The notes under the pieces: generated by a model
What the model was told of the DNA's origin: nothing
Database searches by the model: none
Seen by the model: the letters and a program-made list of their open reading frames with translations, nothing else
Made by a program: the position numbers and the translations under genes
DNA from: Parastagonospora avenae f. sp. tritici 18332-5
Taxonomy: Eukaryota; Ascomycota; Dothideomycetes; Pleosporales; Phaeosphaeriaceae
NCBI GenBank assembly: GCA_022559985.1
Contig: JAFJTR010000041.1
Location: forward strand, 202,184-266,183
Reading direction: 5' to 3'
Length of the DNA: 64,000 nt
Shown here: piece by piece, positions 10,520 through 20,044 of the stretch
How positions within the stretch are numbered: the stretch's first letter is position 1
Layout of the letters: each line of letters opens with the position of its first letter

Positions 10520-11727
10520 CTTGAAGCTATGTGAGGAATGGATTGACAGTCTGTGAGGTTAATTGCGATTGTTTGTGGAGAAATTTGCCAGGTGTCGCGG
10601 GGCAAACATTTATTTGGGGTTGAGATGGTGGGGTACAGGCTGTCACTGGTTCACTGGTGACATCAACGCCTTCCCCATCTCTGCCTAAAGAGTACGCCTA
10701 GAGACGGTGCCGAAGTTTCCCCGACCGCCGCGGTGTAAGAAGAGCACTCGAATGTTCTTTAAAGTGATTTGATTTGTGGAACGAAGCTCGCCGCTGCCGT
10801 AAGGCTGGGAAAGCTCCGATGCGGCAGCTAGCCAAATACGTAAATGTAGCCGCAACACTTTTTTCCGGCCTAACTTACCTAGCACGAACGCTTCGTTTTC
10901 CTTCACGCATTCACCTATGCGCATCAATAGCGCTCAATCGTACGGTGCATTGCGGCCATACTTCTCGTGATAATCATTCGTATCTACAGAGGCTCTGCGG
11001 CTAGGCCGATGCCGTTCGCTCGCCTGCTTTGGCCGCCTCTTATGTGCTGCGACAATTGCTCCGCAATACTGTATGTTGCTATACCTAGCATCTAAACTCT
11101 CTAGCTATCAAATCCGTTCAGACTAGACAACCATTCTACTGAGTGTTTGTCGAGCTCTGAGCTGGTGATGCTGCACGAGGGTCAGGGATCTTGCCGTCCA
11201 GATTCCGGCGAAACGCACCGCTCGGAAGCTCGTGCGCACGCATTTGTTTAATTATAGGAATTTCAGGAGCATGCCCACAGCGTACAGACAGCAAAGAGAG
11301 CTGTGCGGATTGGTAGCGGTTTCTTCGGTGGGTGCGAAACAATAATACCTACCTTGGCCAAGCGGTGGCATTATCCCGGTAATTGCAAGCCCAAGCTATC
11401 AGTGGGTCCTATACGAACTTCAGGAGTCTGCTGAACAACGCATTCGCAAAGCTGTTACTCCCTTAGGGGCAGAGACTAATCGCTATCGAGCTACCATAGC
11501 GATTATTCACGCTGAGTCACTTTAGACCTGCTCAGCGCCGGGCCTGACATGAGCTGATCAGCTGATCCTAATTCAGGTGGATTTATTTTAAAGTACGGTT
11601 GATCTGCCACCGGTTTCCGAAGAAAGGCAGTGACTTATAAAGTCATAGGCCGTCCGCTTTTTTATCTTATTGCATCACGCTTTCGTCCTCAATCAGTTAT
11701 TAACTACTTTATAAGCTCTTTCCCATC
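10520..11727. other. Intergenic region upstream of aldo-keto reductase and S9 peptidase
   Basis: About 1.2 kb with no supported gene. It must contain both divergent promoters. The open frames are short and lack recognisable motifs. A 10-bp inverted repeat with a 9-nt loop lies at 11477-11505, and overlapping TGATC palindromic motifs lie near 11552-11567. Confidence 0.5.
11636..11641 (+). promoter_or_regulatory. TATA box of the S9 peptidase gene
   Basis: TATAAA sits 87 bp before the start codon at 11728, inside a near-palindrome GACTTATAAAGTC. A pyrimidine-rich stretch between 11655 and 11695 follows, as expected around a fungal transcription start. Confidence 0.5.
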
Positions 11728-13650
11728 ATGGGAGCATATGTTCGCTTTGGGCTTTTCACGCTCTGCGTATTCCTAATTTCTTTGTCACAAGTCTCTGCTG
11801 CACCGTTCGTTGGCGAGGATTACGGAATCGAGACACTGAAGTCTTTGGCTGAAGAGCAATCGCTGATTGAAGAGACTGCGACAGAGCTGTCTAGACGTCA
11901 AAGCAATGGAACAAGTGATGGCCCGGGTGTCTTCTTCCGAGACTACAACGTTTGGTACCGTGAAGAGAACGGACAGGAATTGCCAATGTCTACGACCGGA
12001 ACCGAGGATAGCCCCTTCGCCAACTACACATACCCATCGCCGGACAAGAAATACTTCGTCGTATTTCAGACGACAAAAGGCCAGGACCACACCGTGTCTA
12101 TAGTTGAATCGAGCCCTTCCGATCAGGTCCAGCCGAAGTTACAACAATTCCAGTACCTGAAGGCCGGCGACAAAGTGGCAATTGACCGCCCGCGAATGTT
12201 TGATGTGGCCGCACGAAAGGAGGTCCCAACCGATGACACGCTTTTTAATAATCCGTACCAAATCAACACCTTGAACGGGGGCCAGAACAATGGGTGGAAC
12301 AAAGAGGGCACCGAGTACCGCTTCGTGTACAACGAAAGAGGCCACCAGGCTTTGCGCATCGTTGCCATGAACACACGGGGAGATGTGCGGGCCATAGCCG
12401 AGGACACAAGCGAGACGTTCATCGATTATGCACACAAGTTGTACTACCAAGAGCTCACCAGCTCGAACTCGAGCGAGTTAATCTGGGCTAGTGAACGTGA
12501 CGGCTGGAACCACCTCTACCTTTACGACATGAGGACCGGCAAAGTGAAGAACCAGATCACGAAAGGCGAGTGGCTGGTCCGGTCAGTGGACTACGTGGAC
12601 GAAGCGAAACGGCAGATCTGGGTCAAGGTATTCGGCGCTGTGCCTGGCCAGGACCCATACTATGCCCACCTAGCGCGTGTGAACTTCGATGGCTCAGACT
12701 TCAAGATCCTAACCGAAGGGGATGGTTCGCACTCTTGGACCTTTAGCGAAGACCGTACAACCTTTACAGACACATGGTCGCGCATGGACATGGCCGCCAT
12801 CACCGTCCAACGCGATGCCGAGACAGGAGAGAAGACCGCCGACATCTCGGCAGGAAACCTCGACTTCCTCCTTTGGCCAATCCCGGAGCGATTCACCGTG
12901 CCAGGAAGAGACGGCTCTACCATGATCTACGGCCTCATCTTCCGCCCCTACGAGATGGACAACAGCACAAAATACCCCGTCATCGAGAAGATCTACGCTG
13001 GACCCCAGGACTTCTACGTGCCCAAGGAGTACATGCAACACGACGAGGCGCACAGGCTGGCGAACCAAGGCTTCATCGTCGTCCTCATCGACGGCATGGG
13101 CACCAACTGGCGCTCCAAGGCCTTCCACGACGTCTGCCACAAGAACTTGAAAGACGCAGGTTTCCCCGACCGCATCGCCTGGATGAAAGCTGCCGCTTCG
13201 ACGCGCTCGTGGATGGATCTCAGCCGCGTCGGCGTATACGGCGGCTCGGCGGGCGGTCAAAATGCGATGGGCGCGCTCCTCTTCCACAACGATTTCTATA
13301 GCGTCGCCGCCGCGGACTGCGGATGTCACGACAACCGTATGGACAAGCTGTGGTGGAACGAGGCATGGATGGGATACCCCGTCGATGTAAGCTACGAGGA
13401 AAGCTCCAACGTGGCAAACGCGTGGCGACTACAGGGTAGTCTGCTGCTCAGTGTTGGGGAGTTGGACACGAACGTGGATCCCGCATCCACGATGCAGGTC
13501 GTGAATGCGCTGCACAACGCAGCGAAGGATTACGACTTGTTGTTTATGACGGGTGAGGGTCACGGTGTTGCGACTAATAACCCGTATGCGTTGAGGAGGA
13601 CGCAGGATTTCTTGTACAGGAAGTTGAAGGGTGCGGAGCCCCCTAGGTAA
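11728..13650 (+). CDS. Secreted prolyl-oligopeptidase family (S9, dipeptidyl-peptidase IV-like) serine peptidase
   Basis: A single-exon gene of 640 residues. Residues 1-24 form a signal peptide ending VSAAP. The middle shows beta-propeller sequence typical of the DPP IV N-terminal domain, including SERDGWNHLYLYD. The C-terminal alpha/beta-hydrolase domain carries a complete apparent triad: Ser507 in YGGSAGGQ, Asp580 in GELDTNVDP and His612 in GEGHG. The serine elbow is GGSAGG rather than the more common GWSYGG of DPP IV, so this is a divergent member. The expected role is extracellular removal of dipeptides, or cleavage near proline, during protein digestion. At 640 residues it is shorter than classical fungal DPP IV/V proteins of about 720-775. 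An ATG start, a TATA box and a clean stop at 13648-13650 support the model. Confidence 0.9.
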   Translation: MGAYVRFGLFTLCVFLISLSQVSAAPFVGEDYGIETLKSLAEEQSLIEETATELSRRQSNGTSDGPGVFFRDYNVWYREENGQELPMSTTGTEDSPFANYTYPSPDKKYFVVFQTTKGQDHTVSIVESSPSDQVQPKLQQFQYLKAGDKVAIDRPRMFDVAARKEVPTDDTLFNNPYQINTLNGGQNNGWNKEGTEYRFVYNERGHQALRIVAMNTRGDVRAIAEDTSETFIDYAHKLYYQELTSSNSSELIWASERDGWNHLYLYDMRTGKVKNQITKGEWLVRSVDYVDEAKRQIWVKVFGAVPGQDPYYAHLARVNFDGSDFKILTEGDGSHSWTFSEDRTTFTDTWSRMDMAAITVQRDAETGEKTADISAGNLDFLLWPIPERFTVPGRDGSTMIYGLIFRPYEMDNSTKYPVIEKIYAGPQDFYVPKEYMQHDEAHRLANQGFIVVLIDGMGTNWRSKAFHDVCHKNLKDAGFPDRIAWMKAAASTRSWMDLSRVGVYGGSAGGQNAMGALLFHNDFYSVAAADCGCHDNRMDKLWWNEAWMGYPVDVSYEESSNVANAWRLQGSLLLSVGELDTNVDPASTMQVVNALHNAAKDYDLLFMTGEGHGVATNNPYALRRTQDFLYRKLKGAEPPR

Positions 13651-14297
13651 TAGAGCAATATCAGGAGACAAATTCGTTCAAGTTATAGACATCCGTTTTG
13701 TGCTGTTCGCGACGTGGAGCTAACCAGCAAGGCTGAGAGACAAAATGCCGCGTGATGTTTGCATCACATTAAAGTTGCACTGTTTACCATCCTCTCAAAG
13801 AGGTTTCAGCGAGTTGCGGTGGAAACTAAAAGAAAATGAACTGCGCGCTAAGGTAATTCCTACAATGCAGTTTCAAGATACAACATATATATAATCGATA
13901 CAGCCGCTAACGCTACGCATACCATTCAATATCATATATTCGAATCAGTAGGAAGGAAACGAAATCAATAAACGTCTCGGTGTGAATGGAGGAAAGTGCA
14001 GATTCAAGCCCCTCTTCTCCTGTAACAGGGCCTGAGCTTGCCGGAGATCTGACGAAGTGAGTCCCAAACTGATGTACCAAGAGGTGACGGCTATACATAG
14101 TGTTGGTAGGGCTTCGCACTAGTGCTAAAAGGAAATAACGATAACTAGGAATGCATTCTGTTCGGTGATTGTTGTTGACTTGATTTTTGCTACGTGAGGA
14201 CGCTACGGAGGTGTATATGGCCTGAAACGAGTGAGGCCGAAGTAGGATCGGATCGGCTCGTTGGGCAGCGTTCAGCAACCGACGTCCCTACCGATAC
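13651..14297. other. Intergenic region with dispersed repeat, downstream of HET relic
   Basis: No protein-coding gene can be supported. The only notable content is the repeat at 14101-14176 and a minus-strand open frame of 121 codons (13913-14278) without recognisable features. The HET relic stops abruptly at its edge, suggesting that its 3' part was replaced by this sequence. Confidence 0.5.
14101..14176 (+). repeat. Dispersed repeat, copy 1
   Basis: About 76 bp matching 63902-63978 in the same orientation, with roughly five differences, several of them C/T or G/A. It contains the palindrome GCACTAGTGC. It lies just downstream of the truncated HET gene. The other copy lies just downstream of the chitinase gene. 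Its nature (MITE end, solo terminal repeat or other) cannot be decided. Confidence 0.8.
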
Positions 14298-15374
14298 TCA
14301 TAATCCGACACATAGCTTATTATAGTGAAAATGGTAATGTTGGGGGTTGTTAGCCCTGTATTTGTCTGCTAGTTGGCAGACAACTTCGAGGAACAATTCG
14401 AGACAAGTCTTTGAATAGTCCGCTCCGAAAGGCTTATGCTTCATCAATCCTAGCAGGCCATATATTCTGTCTCTTGTATCTGAGCACTCCTGGATCCCGA
14501 AATCGTTCAAGGCTGTCGAGAGATCTAGCGACCTCCCATGAAACCAATCGGGGCGCAAATCCAGAATGTTTACCATAGCCCATCCGAGATCTTGGATGTG
14601 CGAAACATTCAACAGGCGTGATTCTGCTCGCATAGCGTAGATGTTCTCCCATCCAAATTGATATGGACCAACCCGGAAGCTAACCTCCCTAGCAAGAACC
14701 ATTTCCTGAATGATCCATATCCTTTACCAATATGCCGAATCCCCGAGGTATTTGAGAGCCTTTTGGATCTGATTGCTGCGCTTTTCAAACTCTTCGCCTT
14801 CCAGGAATCTCTGCAAGGCATCGAGTGCTGCACATTCTTCTCTTGGAGGCTCACCAAGCCATGTAATGACCAAGTCCGCCTTGCTGTAGATTTTCCCCAT
14901 CACGTTAACTTGGTGTTTCTTTTCACGGGTTCCAGCGATGTCATTCTCGGCTTGATCAACGCAAAGCGCATCTATCCAATACCAGTCGGCGCGTAGTGCT
15001 GGATCATCACGAACCTGACATGAAAACCACCACAAGTTGCGACGCACCCAGAAATCTTGTTTGTGGAGGATGGTTCTTACATGGTCTGAATCATGAGACG
15101 CGCCGCCCCAGGTGTACGATAAAGCTGTGTAGTGAACGGATTTGCTATGAACCATGCTCAACGCAAACTTGCACCGGATGGGAGCGTCAGGCTCAGTCTG
15201 CAAGACTCGCACCAGGCGTATTTGCCGGCGACTGAAATCGATTGGTGGATGACGAAAAGCAGATTCTCGGTTGCGTTGCTTGTCCAAGTCGAACACGAGT
15301 TCTGGCACACGCTTTCTTCCAGACTCGAGGCATGCTCTTAACTGGAGATGGGAGCCGGGAGCGAGTGAGGACAT
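14298..15374 (-). pseudogene. HET domain gene broken by an in-frame stop and truncated at its 3' end
   Basis: From the ATG at 15374 the product shows a good HET domain: YTALSYTWGG (about residue 82), WYWIDALCVDQ, and IYSKADLVITWLG. After SAYW the frame meets TAA (14724-14726) and then continues in the same frame with RIWIIQEMVLARE, the most conserved HET block, to 14298. Homologous HET proteins often have Gln or Ser at this point, so a CAA-to-TAA change would suffice. Treating the stop as part of an intron would need a 22-bp intron and would remove conserved residues. The whole readable frame is 358 codons, much shorter than typical HET proteins, so the C-terminal region is missing. It lies tail-to-head with the intact HET gene at 15954. 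Confidence 0.8.
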
Positions 15375-15953
15375 CGTCCCGAGAGGTTGTGCGATGATTA
15401 CTGCGGCTACTCGTGAATAGACGGTCCACGCACTGATGCGGCAGCATAATGTAATGATAATATGAAAACCCTATTTGGGCCCTGATTCCCCTTTCGGTAT
15501 GGCCTAATTAATACTCACTATACGCCGCAAAAGTTCGCTCCAGCTCTGCTCAACCTCTCCCGTCGCAGAAAAGGCGGGGCTTCTGCAGCTTCGAAGTCTC
15601 CTGTGCAAACTTGCATTCCTTATATAGGCGTTTATACTTGTATCCATATTAAGAAACCCTTGAACATTTCCTGGAGTAATTCGCAGATTTTGCCAAAAGT
15701 TTGTTTTTGTCCATTAGACTGTTGTTGCAGTCTTGATAACGTAATATTCCGGATAGTTTTAGTTCCATGAAAGTTATTCCACGCTCCTTGAATTGCTTCC
15801 CAAGGCTCGGTCAGGGCTGCACAACGTGGATGAATTGCTAAGGAACAAATGAGATACTATTACAATAAGACACGGGCATAATTAAGAGATAATCCAATTC
15901 TCACAACAAATCATACTTGTGAGGGTCCGACACAAGTTTCATCCAACCTGATG
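15375..15953. other. Intergenic, no gene seen
   Basis: About 580 bp between the HET relic and the intact HET gene. It is AT-rich toward 15640-15900. No motif or open frame is supported. Confidence 0.5.
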
Positions 15954-18284
15954 CTAGCACAACACAAAGTCAGTGTCAGCATGTGCCTCATACATAGCTT
16001 CTCCGTCCATCTTGCCGTATATATAGGCCTCGCCGATGAACTTATACAGTTGTGGTAATGAAGAATCGCTTTGAGATGGACGAAGAATAACCGGTACGCT
16101 ACAACCGAAGAGTATCGCTATGACATCTTTAACTTGAGTCCTAGGTGGTCCAAGTCCAACCAAGTTCCCAGATCCTCCAGACGGGCCAGCTGTAGGTGTG
16201 TCTGGCAGCACAGGGGTGGGCGTTCCTTGGAGAATAACCCTATTCCAGGTCACTGCCCGGACACGCTCCATGTAGTCTTGTACAATGGTCCGCTTGGGTC
16301 CTGGGCCACTAGATCCGAGTAGTTTCTCTGTATTAATGTGTCCGTTGGGCGTCTCGTTTCGCAGGCAATATAGACAGGCTCTGGAATAATAGGTTGGGAC
16401 GGCTGTTCCGTTAGGCCCGCGACCGCCTACAAGAGTACGACAGAGTTGGTCAGGAGCTGGGAGATTATCTTGCGAACGATAAGCGTAAGTCCAACCGAGC
16501 TTCTCTAGGCCCCCTTCTGGGATGACTCCGTCAGGTATTGGGTCAGATCTCCAATCGACAACGCCGATGCGGTACCCACGGACTGTCAACGACATGCCCA
16601 GAACAGACGTAGATGCGGGGACCGGCAATTTGCTCGTTGAATCGCCCACAGGAGAAGGGTCAGTGATATATTCTCCAAACTTTACTTCAGCCGTCTTCAC
16701 TTTTGCCGTGGTTCGATCTCCAGAAGCGGAGTACGCCCCTTCTCCAGGAAGACCAACAAAGCTATCACCTGCTTTGCGCCCTCTGAAGACGGCCTCGCCA
16801 GCTCCAAAAGAACCATCTTCAGCCGTGAGGATCCAGGACGGCAGGTTCACTAGTCTTGGAGCAGCTGTTGGTCCTTCGTCCCACTGGTATGTCTTCTCGC
16901 GTAGAGCCCAATGGCGACATATTATGTCTAGAGAGCCTGATTGTTCAATGACCCACCGAACAAAGTCTCGATAGACTTCAAACAGATCTTGCGTATAATC
17001 TGGTGCCGGTGGTAATTTGATCGCTTTTGTGGAGCTCGATGGGTTCAGTTCTCTAGAGATATTCCGCAAACAATTTATGGTATCACGAGGATCTGAAGTA
17101 CTGAAGCTAGCCAGCCGTGAAACCAATTTCTCTAGGCCCATTGTAGCTTCGGGTTCTCCATCCGGATTACTCCGAAAAAGGTCGCTCGTCATTTCAACAA
17201 GTAGTTTGGCTCCAAGTGGGTCCAGGTCAGATATGGAAGTGCTGATAAGCTTCGAATCCTGAAGTCTAGGCTGGAGCGATTTGAAATAGCGGTCAAATAT
17301 TCCAATCGCGTCCCTAAAGTCATCCCAGTGAATTTCTGATTGTCCACAGAGAACAGTAGCTTCTTGAGCTAAAGCCAATTCTTGAATGACCCATCGACGT
17401 GAGAACCAGCTCCATTTGAGCAGTTGAAACAGACTCGCCCACTTATGAAGATTTTCATCTCTGTTGAGAAGCTGGTCAAGGTTCTCCAGTTGGATTACGT
17501 CCTTGATGAATGCCATCGCTTTACTAGAATGGAACTCCGGGTCGTCGGTACCTAACCAGATACAGACCATGTGTGCCTTGCGATAGATCTCATTCATTTT
17601 CTGCACCTGTTCAGATTTTTCCATGTCGTTCTGTTGGTCTATGCAAAGCGCGTCTACCCACAGCCCTACGGGTGTGTTGGGCTTCCTTAGACGTTTCAAT
17701 GCACTGTGCAAGTTCGGGCGCACGTAGAGTCGAGACATACGCCTTCCTTCCTGGGCCATCTTGGCAAGAACGAGGTCATCCAAGCTCTTGATAGGATTCG
17801 CGCTCCAATCCTCTTGTATGATGATGCTGTGCCTTGTCTCACCCTCGCCCCAGTGATACGAAAGAGCTTCGTATGGGAAAGGATCATCGCCTAAGTTGCT
17901 ATCATTGACAACCTGTAACACGGCATTGATCTCGTCGTCTCCCTCTCCGGCCTTCATGATCAATAAACGGACCTGATCGCGTCGGATTTGGGAGTACTTG
18001 TATGCGTCTCTGAGTTTCTTGACAGCTGTCTGCCACTGGCCTGGAAGGGGCCTTTCACTTCCGGTAGGGTTACGTATGTGTTTCTCATTATCCCTTACTT
18101 TGCTCCTTACGGTCCTTGTAAGCCGCTCGAGTCTCGGGGGCCCGGCTTGTGGAATTTCTTGCGAAGGAGTGATGGCCAAAGCCACAGCGTTGACCAATCC
18201 CATAGTTCCTGGTACATTCCTCGAGGGGTCTCCGGGTCTATTGTAGCTTCCACCACCCGAAGCAGTACTGCACATATTTCCCAT
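15954..18284 (-). CDS. HET domain protein, intact
   Basis: A single frame of 776 residues. The HET signature is complete: YEALSYHWGEG (from about residue 138), GLWVDALCIDQ, IYRKAHMVCIWLG, and SRRWVIQELALA. The C-terminal region keeps LFGCSVPVILRP and FIGEAYIYGKMDGEAM, the conserved tail seen in many ascomycete HET proteins. The start at 18284 gives MGNMCS, which fits an N-myristoylation site (Gly2, Ser6) with an adjacent Cys. An upstream exon at 18507-18364 can also be spliced in frame: donor after GATGAG, acceptor ACAG before TCGCAA at 18308. It begins MTPPRKRPAAD and would place MGNMCS internally. Both models are possible. The protein probably acts in non-self recognition and cell death. 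Confidence 0.87.
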   Translation of the reverse strand: MGNMCSTASGGGSYNRPGDPSRNVPGTMGLVNAVALAITPSQEIPQAGPPRLERLTRTVRSKVRDNEKHIRNPTGSERPLPGQWQTAVKKLRDAYKYSQIRRDQVRLLIMKAGEGDDEINAVLQVVNDSNLGDDPFPYEALSYHWGEGETRHSIIIQEDWSANPIKSLDDLVLAKMAQEGRRMSRLYVRPNLHSALKRLRKPNTPVGLWVDALCIDQQNDMEKSEQVQKMNEIYRKAHMVCIWLGTDDPEFHSSKAMAFIKDVIQLENLDQLLNRDENLHKWASLFQLLKWSWFSRRWVIQELALAQEATVLCGQSEIHWDDFRDAIGIFDRYFKSLQPRLQDSKLISTSISDLDPLGAKLLVEMTSDLFRSNPDGEPEATMGLEKLVSRLASFSTSDPRDTINCLRNISRELNPSSSTKAIKLPPAPDYTQDLFEVYRDFVRWVIEQSGSLDIICRHWALREKTYQWDEGPTAAPRLVNLPSWILTAEDGSFGAGEAVFRGRKAGDSFVGLPGEGAYSASGDRTTAKVKTAEVKFGEYITDPSPVGDSTSKLPVPASTSVLGMSLTVRGYRIGVVDWRSDPIPDGVIPEGGLEKLGWTYAYRSQDNLPAPDQLCRTLVGGRGPNGTAVPTYYSRACLYCLRNETPNGHINTEKLLGSSGPGPKRTIVQDYMERVRAVTWNRVILQGTPTPVLPDTPTAGPSGGSGNLVGLGPPRTQVKDVIAILFGCSVPVILRPSQSDSSLPQLYKFIGEAYIYGKMDGEAMYEAHADTDFVLC

Positions 18285-18507
18285 TGACCGCGATCTAGCG
18301 GATTGCGACTGTCACACACGCTCTATCAGCATAGATCCCATGAAAACTGGGCATAGATCTACGAACCTCATCTGTGGCATCGTCGCGATATTCCGCGCCT
18401 GCGACAGAGTCACCGTGACCATTTCCAGTGACGGTTTCTGTTCTAGCAACCTTGGACGGTTCGTGCGATATCTGGTCTGCTGCAGGTCGCTTCCTGGGTG
18501 GTGTCAT

Positions 18508-19067
18508 GATGAGTAGGATATTGCTATTGCTCACTCAGAGACGCGACCAGAGCGCGGCCTTCTTTATGCGTATTCGGGCCAGGATGCCGATACAAGGTAC
18601 GGTATGGCCTTTGGGGGCCATTCATCCCGTGCCGTCTTTCAAGGCGAAGACCAAGATAGTAGTTGTCCTTTCGGTTGTAGCCGAGCGAGCTGAGTGGGGT
18701 CCAGATTTGCAAACGCATGGTCTAACCACGTACATATGCACTTCCTCTGTCCGGCTCCTGTAAAAGTGCGACGAATGCGACGATCTCGTTCACCCCTGCC
18801 GCCACTGGTCAACGCATCGTGTGTAATCAATCATCCTAAACATCGTGATCGATGTGTCGCGAAGTGTCCTTTTTGGAGCAATCATACGGCAATGCGCAGA
18901 AGATCTTCCAGAAGTGGTATGTAAGCCCGGCATGTGCTCTTTGTAAAATGTTGGCGGCCAAAGCGATCCTAGTCAAGGTGTGCTCGAGGACAAGCACCGC
19001 ATGCTTGCGTCGAGCTAAGACAGCCACAATATCGTGGAATACCACCACCCTGATGTGGCTCTAAAGA
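18508..19067. other. Intergenic, no gene seen
   Basis: Upstream flank of the HET gene. The open frames on both strands are short (at most about 110 codons) and show no family features. Confidence 0.45.
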
Positions 19068-19337
19068 CTATGCCTCATCTTGAAGCTCTATTGGCCATGC
19101 GAGTTCTGGTAATCTTGTGGCGGGATGGATTGCAGCACCCATGTGACGTTGGAATATCCCAGCCATGACAGCCAGACGATCACGCAGGGACATCAAAGAA
19201 GTTGCGTAGGCAGAGCGACTGCCTGCAGCACCACAGACATCAGCATAAATGAATTGCAATCGTGGGAGACCGAGATGTTCGGAGGTTGTAGAATCAGAGA
19301 TGGCGAGGATGTAGGGGTTGACACGGAGGTCCTCCAT
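19068..19337 (-). CDS. Hypothetical short protein or C-terminal gene fragment
   Basis: The frame from ATG 19337 encodes 89 residues (MEDLRVNPYILAI...WPIELQDEA). The composition, with balanced hydrophobic and charged residues and segments such as LMSLRDRLAVMAGIFQ, looks like real protein rather than noise. No family is recognised. The frame is open upstream to about 19421, with an AG just before the ATG, so it may be the last exon of a longer gene or the remnant of one. A plus-strand frame (19360-19578) faces and slightly overlaps it. Evidence is by appearance only. Confidence 0.3.
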   Translation of the reverse strand: MEDLRVNPYILAISDSTTSEHLGLPRLQFIYADVCGAAGSRSAYATSLMSLRDRLAVMAGIFQRHMGAAIHPATRLPELAWPIELQDEA

Positions 19338-20044
19338 CTTCAGCCTTCCAACATGCGACGTGATCGTCGCTTGGGGCGGCAGAGGCCCGCCCCTACCTCC
19401 CGAAGTCGTTCTCGCCCCCACCTACCCTTCCCTGTTCCTGCACCTCGACCTAGAATTTCATGCACTGCGCAGAACTCGACTCGCCGTGCCGCCCCATCTG
19501 GCCATTTGGGAACAATTGGTTGTTGACGAAAGGATACGGTGGGAAGTGCCGCGAATCGCGCCTGCCCTTAGACACTGATCCCTGACAGCCTAACAACTAC
19601 GGCTAAGGCTGTACAACTTTGGAGATTTCAGCCCCTGATGGTCTGCGGATGGTATATCAGCTCTACTCAGACTCCAATATGACATAAGAGCTTGCAAGGT
19701 GCGCGCGCGAACTGTGGGCGCGCCTTATGACAGACCCCTTTGGCGCTCGACATGAGCCTGGTCGCAGCCTTCTTGGTGGGAGCCTCGAACATTTACATCC
19801 AGTTTGTTGACCGCGAAGTGGCGGAGCACGCAACCTGAACCCCGCGTCTTTCTCATGTGCTTTTCTCTGCCTGGGCTTCGACTCAGCCTCTGGTGATGAC
19901 AGGCACGACCTGATAGGTCTGCCTTGCGACCGCAGACATGCTGAACATGTGCGCAAATCATGCACGACTCCGCCACGTCAGTTTACTACTCAAAAGAGAA
20001 CTTTTGCAGCCCCCAGCAGCGAGATTACCACTTCCTATTCCATC
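19338..20044. other. Region before the NLR, one possible coding fragment
   Basis: Apart from a plus-strand frame of protein-like composition ending at 19578 (ending PRIAPALRH), nothing recognisable is seen. The stretch 19600-20044 is presumably the NLR promoter and 5' leader. Confidence 0.35.

Noticed and set aside
11340..11420. tRNA-like run (GGCCAAGCGGT followed by TTGCAAGCCCAAGC)
   Set aside because: No matching acceptor stem, anticodon arm or B box could be aligned.
14703..14728. Intron removing the TAA in the HET relic
   Set aside because: GT..AG borders exist but the intron would be about 22 bp and would delete the conserved RIWIIQ residues.
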